NCBI GenBank assembly: GCA_012932295.1
Contig: JAAONU010000008.1
Coordinates: 35,702,949 to 35,766,948 of the forward strand
Direction: 5' to 3'
Source: Cyclina sinensis
Lineage: Eukaryota; Mollusca; Bivalvia; Venerida; Veneridae
Length of the DNA: 64,000 nt
This document shows positions 1-12,800 of this stretch, in pieces (position 1 is the stretch's first letter; every line of letters begins with the position of its first letter). Position numbers and translations under genes: made by a program. Under the pieces are notes generated by a model that was not told where the DNA came from, did not search any database, and was given only the letters and a program-made list of their open reading frames with translations.

Positions 1-674
1 CATAAAATGTCAGTAAATTGATGAGAATGTTGTGCTTGGACAGTTTACTATTAGTAATAAAATATATATGCCGTCATTGCCGATGTCTTATGTATCATTT
101 TGTTTATTCACTATTTACTAGCTACAGCCATTGCTGATCAGTCCATACTATTTTAAAGTGAAAAAAGATATATGAACTGTTACAAATGTGTTAACTTGAA
201 ATTATATTGACTAAAACGTTGTATAATATGAAATAAAGTTATTGATTTTTTTTCTAAGTTACTTCCCTTGCAGTTCTATTTTAAGTAGCCAATTCTGTGA
301 ATTAAAATAGGAAACAAAAGTAGCCTGCAGACGGTGTCAATATTGTGGTGATAAAAACTTTGAAGATCATAAGAAATCTTCCGAGTAACCAAGTATTTGA
401 TCAAAAAAATGACTGGGAACTTGAGTATTGATACTGGTTCTCACTGCCATCCCTAAGAGAAAGTAATAAGTAATATATATGTAAAACTTAAAACATAGTA
501 CATTATTTAATGATAAAGGTGTTTAAAGGATATTTTGACTGTATCAGTTACAATAGGGACAGGATGAAAAGAATATTTGGATGTCAGACAGACTGATACA
601 AAAACAGCTACTAGTTTTACTCCCCAACACATATATTTGATGCACGATAAATGAGTGATAAAAAATAATCATAC
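1..674. other. Intron downstream of exon 35; nothing recognised
   Basis: This AT-rich stretch has no exon I can match to the family's next block. A short plus-strand frame (about 313-389) reads CRRCQYCGDKNFEDHKK, zinc-ribbon-like but isolated. Confidence 0.4.
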
Positions 675-841
675 CTTTAATGCTTGTCCATGAGCAAGAG
701 CTACTTTTTCTTGTCATGATCCCCTCCCATTCCGAAAGCATTTTGCAGCAACACCATAAAGAGAATGTCTCATGAAGTCTTCACCACGTTGTATCCAATC
801 AGCTGGGCTTGACTTCTCTGCGAAAACTGTCTCTGACAAAC
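675..841 (-). CDS. TRANK1: Exon 35: start of C-terminal helical region; in-frame TGA
   Basis: SSPADWIQRGEDFMRHSLYG, VAAKCFRNGRGS and, after a TGA at 714-716, QEKVALAHGQALK align without gap to the family's 'PAEWI..GD...VAAKC...EK.ALAH'. The acceptor is ATTGCAG and the donor TTAAAG|GTATGA; phase 1 in, 0 out. Conservation resumes after the stop, so the TGA looks like a point change (mutation, allele or error) rather than the true C-terminus. Confidence 0.85.
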
Positions 842-3800
842 CTGCAATAGTTAAGAAAAACTGCAAATATCATTGCTGACAATCACTGGATAGCCACATG
901 ATAAATACAGGCTTTCTGGCCACAGTATTGCTTAACAGTACAATTTGAAGAACTCTCTTTTCTTCACATCTTTATCAAGACTAGTGGTCTTTACTATGTA
1001 CAAACCAACTGAACTACATATAACATAAACTAATGATACTGAGTCTGTTTTCTTTCAGAAGTGAAACTTCTAACAGATATGTCTAAATGATGAGTTTGCA
1101 GTGACACCTAATGTCACAAACATGCCCTACAGCCATCAATCTTTTCTTTGAAATGACAGTGGGTGAAGATGCAACTTACTGGTTTCATTGATTTCTTCCA
1201 CGTTCATACATTTCACAAGCTTCCTGACCTTGAAGTACTCAAACATCGGAGCTCTTTTGTTTATATCCTCATCAAAAATCCACACGTTCACTCTAGCACG
1301 TGTCAGCGCAGTGTATAGATGCTTCAGTTCCGAGTTCAAAACCTTGTGTAAATTGGGGTCAAAGTTCAACGGTCTTGGTCTTCCTGTTGCTCCCAGTATA
1401 CCTAATCAGTAAAAATGTATCAATGATTAGAAACCATCACCGCCACCACCAATGATAAAGTCTTGTTTATAAATTCTGTATTTTATCTTTTGCTAGCTTC
1501 TACTGTGGGCTATGTCTTGAAATCTTAACAAAATATGTTTGACTATGCTATCTACATTGAGCAGGCATATTTCTTCCCAAGATTTCTAGTTACTACACTT
1601 CATTCATCAGTATGTTCTTGAACTGTCAAAGTTTTTGTGTCTCTTGCATTTTCTCTGGAGGGTTTAACTACAAAACATATTTATGCTTGACAGTGATTGC
1701 CAAGTGCAGTCAGAACATTCCCCTAGCTACTTTTAAATTCTAAACAGTTTTAATATGTGCCTGTCTTGTAAGGAAGTATGTTTGAGCCTGTATACAATCA
1801 GCAAACAATCACTTTGCACATCCAGAGAACAGTTCATGGCATCAACACTGAAGGGTAAAGTTTTACTCTAGACATGAGGACTTCAGTTACTGAACCTTCT
1901 AAAACGAAACTTACAAGAAAAATAGCCAAGGAGTAAAGGGCTGGAAAAACATATAAACTATCTTTTCAAATCCTTAAAATCTTTTGACAGACCATTCTAT
2001 TTAGAGACCACATTTTGGCAGTCCCTTAGGCAATTGCTCAATCAGAGAGCAGGTAACAGATTGAAAATAAAGTTTCAACACACACACTTACTATGATCTA
2101 TCTCCACTAAGTTATCATGTTGCTTTTCTACTTTTTCCTTCTGCTGTGCTGCAAGCTTTTCCAAGTATTCTGTCACCACACGCCATTCTTTCAAAGCCTT
2201 TGAAGCAGTAATGGAAAAAGATCAATTTGCCAACAGTTTTGCTTTTTACTCAAAGATTCATTAAAATCTAAATAAACTCTGTTGCTGGAGTCAAAATAAC
2301 ATTAAGTTTTATTTAAACAATTCAACTTTGATTAAAGAAATAGCTCATTAGCTATTAAACTGTCACTTCCTTAATACAATATGTACATACCTGTGAATCC
2401 TTGAAGAAATTGTACAAGAGGACATCATCAAATTCCAGACCCTTTGCTTCATAGATTGTCAGTACAAGTCCAAGCCTCAATTCCTCCGGGATGGACTCTC
2501 TGGCTGCATCATTAACCACTATAAAACAGTTAGATAATCATCTCATTTTGAACCTGACCCTTGCTGTGCTTAAAATTTTCTAACTAGCCACTTAGCCATA
2601 AAAGTAGACTTACTTTGAAGTCTATTTAATAAATAATCAAGTTTCTGCTTTTTCAAACAATTTTATCAACCCTAAGGTATGACTTTATGTCAAGTATTCT
2701 TACGAACATGAAAGTCTGTAATGGACAGATGCAATGCATCTTAGAATACACAACCTAGAGCGGATTTCTAACCCCTATCTTCGCGCTTCAAAGGGCAACA
2801 CTCTAACCACTCAGCAAAAACTCGATCTCCTGAGCCGTTGTCAGCGGTTGTATACAATTATTGGAAGGTATGCACTAGACTGTAACAGTATAGACTGTTT
2901 TTCTTTCATCTTATCTCTTTCTTTATTGAACTGATCATGACTATGGCAAACACAGAACAGTTTTCTGTACAATTCCCTCTGTATGTAGTGGAATCAACAT
3001 GCCTTTGTGAAATTAAATGGAGTTGATTATGTTCTAGAATGCTCCTATGCAATACACTGTACATGAGTAAATTTGAGACCTAGTTAAAAATCTTTTGTCC
3101 ACAGCAAGTTGAATTCACACATAACCAAAACCAACCAAACATAAATGGTTTAAGTTCAATGAAAACGAGAAAAAATAATGAAAATTTTAACTAAGATTAA
3201 CTTAGCTGATTTCATACATTACCTAAACTAGGCAAGAGTGAATTGTTTAACTTCAATGAAAGCTAGAAGAAATACATAATCAAACCGAGACTATTTTACC
3301 CAGTATAGCCTGATGTGCTCCAAACTCAATGTGTGAGGTCTTCCTCCTGTTTCCCCTCAATAATACAGCCAGGTCTCCAAAACTGCATGACTCAAGCAGT
3401 ATAGGCTGGGGACCATTGAAAAGTCCCTGATCTGGATTTAAACGATCAAAGGATTCTGGGAAAAATTCCACCATAAGTTCAAGGACACATGAGGCAAGGG
3501 AGAGAATTCCTGCATGAGATCGGTAATTGTGTGTCAGCTGATATACCTGTAAAGGAAATATATGTGTGAAAAATGTTAAGTGTTCAAAAGAGATTATGAG
3601 ATGTTATTTGCAAACATAGTAAATGTTGTTGTTGTCACAGAGCAAATATTATAGGCCTAACCAACAGCATGTCACTTCTAAGCAAAACCAAATATGTTAC
3701 AATTTCCTCTTACATAACTCCTTATGTTTATTTATAAGTTATGACAGTTTATTGGTAGTACTTCAGCTAAAATAACAATAAACTTCATTTATATAGTGCT

Positions 3801-6800
3801 CTTTTCATGGAAAATGTTCAAAAATGCTTAATTTTAACTGACACACCCTAAGGATTCAGCTATATAAAGAATATGTAAATATATAACACATTATTACCTG
3901 TCTTGGAACTTCTATGGCAGAAGTTTTGCCCATAGCTTGCATAGATTTTTTGGCATGGTAGAACAGAGATCTGAGATCACTAAATCTGAAGGATATTCCC
4001 CTCATGATACTCTGGGCTGTGTCTCCTATCAAAAAATTCACCAATACATATTACAGACAGAATAACCACAGATCAGTCTGAAGCACCACAGTTTCAACCA
4101 ATCAGAAACATTTTTTAAAAATTGGTCTTATGGAAATGCTCTAAAATTGAAAATGAGTATTTATGGATAACCCTTGCTTTTCTGTTCAAGGTATCAATTT
4201 GTTTTTACCAACACTTAATGTTATATCAATTACGCTTGATTTGTTTAAAGGCGTTTGTGTATCTGCTACAGTAGACACTCCTTATTCCTTCCAATGTACA
4301 AAGCAAAAACTACATCAACAACAGATAAACAACAACAACCTAAGAACATAAAACATCTTGTACATTGGATGGATATTTTCTCTTAAACTCTCATCACAAG
4401 GTTAATCTGTTATAAACATACATGAACAATTCATATGCAGGTGTGCAATATCTTGCAGTTTTATCAAGAAAATGACTAACCTGTGAGAAACATATCATTT
4501 GGGTTCTGGCACAGTCTTATCAGCAAGCACAACTCTGCCTGAGTAAAGTCTTGTGTTTCATCTACAAATATCTGATGAATGACCCATGGCCTCGACTCGA
4601 GTTGCTTTAGACGGCGGTAGGTGTCATGTACCAAATCAGTTTCGTCAAATAAAGAGTTCTGTTTCTTGAAGTGCTCATATCGTTTGAACAGCAGGTATAT
4701 TGTGTCTCTCTCTTCTGAGAAATTTGGAGCTCGCTTTCTGCCAAGCTTTTTGTACTCATCTATTGTCAGGTATCCACATGATTTGGATAGAGCCTCATAC
4801 GAACCCTGTAATTCAAGATTTCTGCTCTTATATAGATAATCATGTATCAGACAAACACATGTACTGCTCTTACTTCAATTAAAGTTGGAAATTTTTAACA
4901 AATACATCTACAGACTGCCTCAGAAGTTTTAACCTTTTAGAGCTCAGCATAAAGTTTGTGGAGATTTTCATTTCAAACTTCAGCAAGCTGCTTTCTTTTG
5001 CTTAATCAGCATCGACCATGATTAGTGAGTGCAACCCTATGTTTGATCAATGTTGTACTGTAAAACTACACCTTAGATCAGGGCTCCTAAAATTTTGAAA
5101 TCTCAATCGGTCCGAGACCCCCCCCTCTCCACCCCCACCCAAATTTTTGATTTTCGGGAGCCCTGCCTTAGATTGTCTCAAAGAGTGCAAGTGTCAAAGC
5201 TGTTACCTTAATAAAGGACATTATTTCCATCCAGATGAGAGAAGGGTGGTAGCTGGTCTTGCCCTTCTTGATTCTTGGCCACACCTCCTCCACAAACACA
5301 GCATAGGTTATCTCCCTTCTGGGATCAAGCTACAATATGATTAAACTAGAGCTATCACAAAATGTGGTTAATACCCCCATAAAACTGCTTCAGAACTCTG
5401 GAAGTTATTAGTAACAGAATACTTAGTAAAAGAATTAAAATAGAGTTATGTGTGTGGGCAATTAAAGATAGTTGCTGTTCTTGTATGCTGCATTTCCTTT
5501 TACTGTTGCGAACCATTGTATGAAGTTGCATTGAATTCCAACCATTAGTTTTCAAGTTATGCTCCGGACAAGGAAAACCAACAATAACTGTGCAAATAGT
5601 GAAGATGGAGTTATGGTTCTTGAACACTGCACTTCCTGTCATTGTGCTTGACCATTGTGTGAAGTTGCACTGAATTCAAACCACTAGTTTTCAAGTTAAA
5701 CTCCAGATAAGAAAATTGCAACAGACCGACTGCCCACCAGCCCAACTGACCGACCAACCACCAGGTGTCTCCTATATCACCCCCAAACTTCGTTAAGGGG
5801 TGTATAATGAGCTGCACTAATTTATGACTGCAGGTAAATGAGCTTCTAAAGACTACAACAGGGTACATGTAATTCCAAAACTTATTTCAATCATTTGTGG
5901 ATGCATTTTGTGACATAAAACAAATGAAAGAAGAATAAGTAAAACTATAGCCCCCTACTATCATTTCATCATCAATATCAAATACCAAAAGATAAAATTG
6001 GGGCACAATTAACAGAATTTCAAAGATATATTACTTCTGCATCTAACACACTGTTTCAAGTGTAAAACAATACATACATGCAACATTCACATTATATACA
6101 CCTTAAATCATTCAAACCACACTTAAGTATGCTAAAATCTAAACTTAAAGAGGCTGAACTCCAGATTTGATATAAAAAAATTCTTTACTTAAATTAAATA
6201 TCTAGATGCCGTGAAATTATAACAACATGATATTTTACTTCAAAACTGATTATAAAAGTCAAAATAGAACAAAAAAAATATATTCGCTCCAGCCCGATTT
6301 GAACTCTGGACCCTCATGTTAACAAAATATTAACAACACTTTAACTGTCACCACTATCGCCGCATGTGAAATAACTATTGTTTACCTTAAGTCTTATACA
6401 ATATAGTTATACCGTCGCGTTACGGTATAGCACTATAAAAGGAAAAAAATCAATTTACAATGTGCTCACCTGACTTATTTTTTGTCAGTTAGTCAGTTTT
6501 TAAGCATTAGTCATAAATACCACAAGAACTTTATAATACAAGAAAACTTTCTTTTTATCGTCATCTGGAGCACAGCCCCTTGAAAGCTCTGGGCCTAGTT
6601 GTTTCAGACAAGTTTTTCTTATGTAACTCAATGTTATTCTGGTGACCTTCCACCCCCCCACATACACACAATCCATAGGCAGGGTAAATTTTGACTCTAG
6701 TGAAATAATTTCAACAATCTTTGTAGAGGTCAGGTATGCAATACTGTATACCAGATATCTAAGGCCTAGTGCTTATGGTTTCTGACAAGAAGATTTTCAC

Positions 6801-9800
6801 AGATTTTAAATTTGGCACAAAGGATTCCTGGGCATGGCCAATTCTGAGCCAGGCGTAATATTTGAACCGTCTTGGACGACTTCAACTACACAATGCTACA
6901 CAACAAATTTCTAGACCCTTGGCCACACAGTTTCAGAGAAGACTTTTTAAGTTCTTCCTATATAACTCAACATAAATCAACTGACCCCCAGAAGGGGCGA
7001 ATTTTGATCCCAGGCACATACTTTGAAAAACTTGAAGAGGATTCACTAGATAACGCTACATACCAAAACTTAAAGCTCTGGGCCTAGTAGTGTCAAAAAA
7101 GATTTTCTAAGTTTTTTCTATTTAACTCAATGTAAAGCAAGTAAACCCCCCACCCCCCTCCAAAACACACACCCCACTGGCAGGGTCAATTTTGAATCTA
7201 GTGAAGTAATTTCAACAATCTTTGTAGAGGCAAACTTAACAATGTTGCAGCTAAGATCTAGCTCTTATGGTTTCTGATGAGAAGATTTTTAAGGATTTTC
7301 CTGTATAAGTCTATGTAAAACATGATCCTTGGAACGGGGCCAATTTTGACCTGGTGGCTGTAATTTGAACGGCTTTGGTCAGTGCTACATGTCAAATATC
7401 TAAGGTCTATGACTTGTGGTTCTGGACAAGAAGACTTTTTAAGTTTTCTTTTTTGGATTCCATAGTCACCAGCAATTTGCATGGTATTCAATTCTTTGAA
7501 CTATTTTGTAAGAATACCTTTGCAGGAACATCCAAGCAAAGTTGCATCAATTTTGATTCAACAGTTAAGGAGATGTTGTTTAACTGAGATGATGAGAAAG
7601 GAACGATGGACAAAGTCTGTTCAGAACACCTCGCCTTGAGCACTTTGTGCTCGGGTGAGCTAAAAATAAACTAGAGTTAAAGTGCTTTGAAGTCAATGAC
7701 TCTAACTGCTAGATCATAATATTTCATGACATTAGGTTAACTTAAGGGCAGTGCTTTACACTACAATTGCTAGGAGTTAAAAGGAGCAATTTTTTAGAAA
7801 AACGATTACAACCTACAATGTGTAGCTGCCTTCCAGCTCACTAGTAAACAAATTTTAACAGGATGTCCATATCACTCTCAATAAACTTTGATTAAGGTTC
7901 TATGATATAAAATACATATTTTTGCCTTTCATATACCTTAAGTTTCTTATCTGAAGAATTTGGTCCATCTCTGTCACCTTCACATACCTTAAGTTTCTTA
8001 TCTGAAGAATTTGGTCCATCTCTGTCACCTTCACATACCTTAAGTTTCTTATCTGAAGAATTTGGTCCTTCTCTGTCACCTTCTGCTGCTTCTTCTTCAT
8101 CTTCTACATTCTGTTCCATCTCTTCTTCTGCATCGGAATCTTCATCCAACAAAGGCAGGAAGCTCAGAGGTCCATCTAGATCAGTCCAGCCAGCAATGTC
8201 AACCTAGACAGGTCAGTGAGCACAGTTTGCTTGAAATGGCTAACATAAATATTAACAAACTAAAAACAATTGTCACATGAATGTTACCTTAAGACCACTA
8301 ATATTAAAACAAACAAGGCAGTCTGAAGGACAGCAAAATCCCCTTCCGCAGCTGACATGAATGTGTACTTCTTGACCTTTAACCAACCATGACCTTGATG
8401 TTGCGCCATACATATTATAAGCGCATAATCTCATGATAGTAATTATTTGTGCCATTTTTTAAAAAATCTTCCATAAATCTGCACATCGTGTCATAGTAGT
8501 GATCATTTGTGCAAAGTAATTAAAAAAACTTTTTGTAAGCCAAGTTAATAAGTTATAGAGCAGACGTGAAATGTGGGTATTTGACCTTTAACTATGACCT
8601 TGTGCCAAGTTATTACAAAAATTTTTCAGTGGTTTAAAAGTTATGGAACGAACACGAAACGTAGACTTTTAACACTTGACTTTTGAGTGTGACCTTCACC
8701 TTGGGGTAGCAACCCAATTATTGTGCTCTGCACATCGTCTCATAATGGTGATCACTTGTGCCAAGTTATTTCAATAAATGTTCAGCGGTTTAAAAGTTAT
8801 GGGGCGGACACGAAATGTAGACTTTTTAACACTTGACCTTTAAGTGTGACCTTGAACTTTGGGGTAGCAAACCAATAATTGCGCTCTGCACATCGTCTCA
8901 TAATGGTGATCACTTGTGTCAACTATTTCAAAAAAATTTCAGCAGTTTAAAAGATATGGAGCAGACACAAAAGTGTTACAGATAGACAGACGGACAGAAT
9001 GACAGACGGAGGCCATTCCTATAATCCCCTCCCCGTTTTGCAGAAGGGGATTAAAAAGTCTCTCTATTTTCATTATACTCATATCAAACAAAACACAAAA
9101 CTGCTATTATAGTCAGAAACACCGCCTATGTCTAATTCATTTTCAAAAATGAAGATGTTCTTGAGAAACTTTCTCATACAAAAAAAAAAACTAGAGCTAT
9201 CACTACATGTGACTAATATCCCGCAAGACTGCTTCAGAATTGAATACTTTGTAAAAGAATTAAAATAGAGTTATGGTTGTGGGCAATTAAATATAGATGT
9301 GGTTCTTGTACATTGCATTTCCTTTCACTGTGCTTGACCACTGTATGAAGTTGCATTGAATTCTAACCATTAGTTTTCAAGTTATGCTCCGGACAAAGAA
9401 AACCAACAAAGGGCAATAACTGTGCAAATAGTGAAGATGGAGTTATGATTCTTGAACAAAACACTTCCTCTCATCCTGCCTGACCATTGTATGAAGTTGT
9501 GCAAATACTGAAGATGGACTTATGACTCTTGTAAAATGCACTTCCTGTCATTGTGCTTGACCAATGGAAGAAGTTGCACTGAATTCCAACTATTAGTTTT
9601 CAAGTTACGCTCTGGACAAGGAAAACCAACAAAAAGCGATAACCGTGCAAATAAAGAAGATAGAATTATAGCTCTTGTACACTGCACTTCCTGTCATTAT
9701 GCTTGATCACTGTATGAAGTTGAATTGAATTCCAAAAATTAGTTTTCAAGTTATGCTCCAGACATGGAAAACCAACAAAGGGCAATAGCTGTGCAAATAG

Positions 9801-12800
9801 TGAAGATGTAGTTATGATCCTTGAACACTGCACTTCCTCTCATTAGTTTTTAAGTTATGCTCTGAACAAGGAAAACCAACAAAGGGCAATAACTGCAAAT
9901 AGTGAAGATGGAATTATGATTTTTGAACATTGCACTTCCTCTCATTATGCTTGACTATTGTATGAAGTTGCAATGAATTCCAACCAGTAGTTATCAAGTT
10001 ATACTCCAGACAAGGAAATTGAAACAGACCACCAGACTAACCGCATGACCGAACAACCAACCACCGGGTGACTCCTATATACCCCAAAACTTCATTTTAG
10101 GGGTATAATAAAATTCCTCTTTTTATTGCCAAATGTAGTTGGGTATATACAATGGAAAAACTTTACCTTCAAGGCACCATCCTCTTTTCTTTCGAAAAAA
10201 TATGGTGGTCCTATTGACGCATCTAGCATTAGTAAAACCTGCCGAGAGGTAAGAAACAGCGGGAATGCATAGTCCTGAACATCCTCCAGGCGACTTGGTA
10301 AAACTTCTTCCTCATGGGCAACATGTTCCCTCAGTAAATCATCAGCATGACTCAATTCTCTGAAATTCTTCTGGACTTCATTAGACAAGACAGCATTTTT
10401 GGTAATAAAGAGCTGGTGTATATGGTCATACTGGACCCCACCCATGTTTTCCTCAGCTGGTTCCTGGTCAGAGCCGATACCACATGCAGCTGCCATGGAA
10501 GAGGTACCAGCTGCTCCTTCTGTAGTATCATCAACTTGCTCATCCTCAGTAACATCTAAAAGACAAATATCATTTAACTACTTCACTTATTTCAACTATT
10601 TGGCCTATATCAACTATTTGGCCTATTTCAACTATTTGGCCTATTTGATCTATTTGGTCTATTTTAACTTTTTGGTCTATTTCAACTATTAGGCATATTT
10701 TAACTACACTGCTCAAATTAATTAAAAGAGCGCCCATATAATCTATAAAATACTATACGCATTGAGTAGATTTATGAATATCTTTTACAGAAATAACAAA
10801 ATCGTTCTTTTTACAAACACAATTCGGCATTTCCATTGCCAACAGGCACATTCCGAAACAGAGAGAATGTCCAGGATATGAACACTATCAATTTACTTTT
10901 GAAATGGTGGTCTTACAGGAGAACAACCAACGTCTGTAAAAGCAGATTCAGGCCTCAAAATGTTTCATAGTCAGTGTCAGTAATGAGTGTATCCCCTCAG
11001 GCATTTAGACTCTCTGCATCATCTGGGCATGCTCCTGATGACACGTCTGATCATATCCTGTGGTATGGCATCCCATTCTGCTACAAGAGCATGAGAAAGC
11101 TCGCGGACATTCTGCACAGGGTTCGGACGTGAAGAAAGTCTACGAGAAAGCATGTCCCAGACATGCTCTTTAGGGTTAAGACTGGAAGACCTCGCTATGA
11201 CCTCAATACCTTCATCATCAAAGAAGTTCCGGACGATTCTTGCAGTGTGTGCTAGAGCATTATCTTCCACTAAACAAGAAGTTTTATCTATTGCTCAAGC
11301 ATATGACCTAACAATTGGTTCTAGGATCTTGTCTCGATATCTCAGGGCCATCAGACTACCTCCTAGAATCATATAAAGGTCTGTGCACCAGTCAATGGAT
11401 ATCCCTGCCCACACCATAAAAGACCCAACGCCAAACCTGTCATATGGAATAATGTTACATTCCGCATACCTCTCCCCTCACCGTAAAAGACCCTCACACG
11501 CCTGTCACAGGTCGAAGCATGGTAGTGGCTCTCATCTGTGAAGAGCACAGATCGCCAGTAGCGCAGTTGCCAAGTGCCGTGTTTCTAAGCGAGCTCTACG
11601 GTGAGCTACGGTCAGAAATGGTCCTGTGGCAGGTCTTCGGCCATCCAAACCATCTTCATAAAGACGATTTCAGACAGTTTGAATGGACACATGAACCCCT
11701 GTAGCATGTTGGAATTCAGTTTCAATGCCAGTAGCAGTACACTGACGATTTCTGAGGGCTCAAATATCGGTCCTGACGAGGTGTTGTAATGCGGTGACGA
11801 CCTTGCCCAGGTATTCTTGTGAATTCTCCAGTCTTCTGATAACGACTCCACAACCTGGCAACAACGCTTCGAGAAATGTCTAGAACGGTGGCCACCTCAC
11901 GTTGCGTAAATCCATTTTTGATCATTTGCACTGCCGAGCACATCAGTAGTTCCTAAATGACGTCGCAGCGAATATTTAGTATGGTGGGCAATATATGCCA
12001 TAACATATTTGTGCTCCTTTAATAAATCTGAGCAGTGTATTTGGCCTATTAAAACTATTTGGCCGATTTCAAACATTCTATATTACAATGTATCTATTTT
12101 TAACATTCATTTAAATTTAATTCTACTCTATGACAGCATACTAAGCTGACCCCAATCTTTTTCTTTATTTAAGCTTCCACAAGAGCATGTGAATTCTCTA
12201 ACGAGTATGATACCAAATATATTTGTATGATATAGTTATGTTAGTCTCAAAGACATGCAAGGTAAAATGACATGAAGTATCAGACATGGTGCCATCTACC
12301 ATATATTCCTGCATATAGGATGTATTCACTTATAAGATGCAACTCTTAAATGGACTGACAATGTAGCTGATTAAAATTAACTTTCTAATAAGATGCATCA
12401 AAATGTTCAAGAGGGTTATCTAAACTTATTTCTCTGTTTTCTTGTCATTCTGACCTAACAAATGTAGAAAGTTGCATGTAAGTTTTATTTACTTTAATAA
12501 TTGATAATGCATGGGACATCTCATATTCCTTCATAAAAAATAAAGTATTTCAACTGCAACTGAAAAGAATGGTAGGGTTGCTAAAAATCATTCTTTAGGG
12601 TGTGTGTATAAGACACAGTCCATTTCTTAAAGCAAAATTCAAGGGAAAAATGTGTCTCTGCATTTACAGTATATGGGCAATAATGAAATTGCTACCACCT
12701 GACAATGATCTTTTTTTATAAAACAAATAGATTTCATAAACTTACGTTCACATTAAGGAATCCTACCTTCTACTAATACAATTTTCAGTAAAATGTTTAT

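Larger units (their letters stand above)
3547..5206. other. Introns between exons 28 and 31; nothing further
   Basis: Introns 3547-3897, 4026-4480 and 4806-5206 hold only AT-rich sequence. Around 5118-5140 a C-rich tract (CCCCCCCTCTCCACCCCCAC) is the only notable composition change. Confidence 0.5.
10572..12075. repeat. 18-bp minisatellite split by a mariner insertion
   Basis: The unit TATTTCAACTATTTGGCC repeats about seven times at 10572-10700 and resumes for about two copies at 12038-12075 beyond the inserted element. The 6-codon period creates an artefactual plus-strand frame of YFNYLA repeats. Confidence 0.85.

Noticed and set aside
313..389. Short zinc-ribbon-like peptide CRRCQYCGDKNFEDHKK on the plus strand
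   Set aside because: Only 25 codons between stops, no splice signals of note and no partner exon. Chance spacing of cysteines is likely.
714..716. TGA as selenocysteine codon
   Set aside because: No family member is known to use Sec here, and no insertion element can be seen, though the 3' end is outside the window.
544..741. Minus-strand frame starting MLSEWEGIMTRK as a gene start
   Set aside because: It is the wrong frame of exon 35; the correct frame is fixed by phase with exon 34 and by homology.
10572..10700. 18-bp array as a sixth splice-junction array
   Set aside because: It lies by the acceptor of exon 26, and its unit has no similarity to the acceptor or exon.
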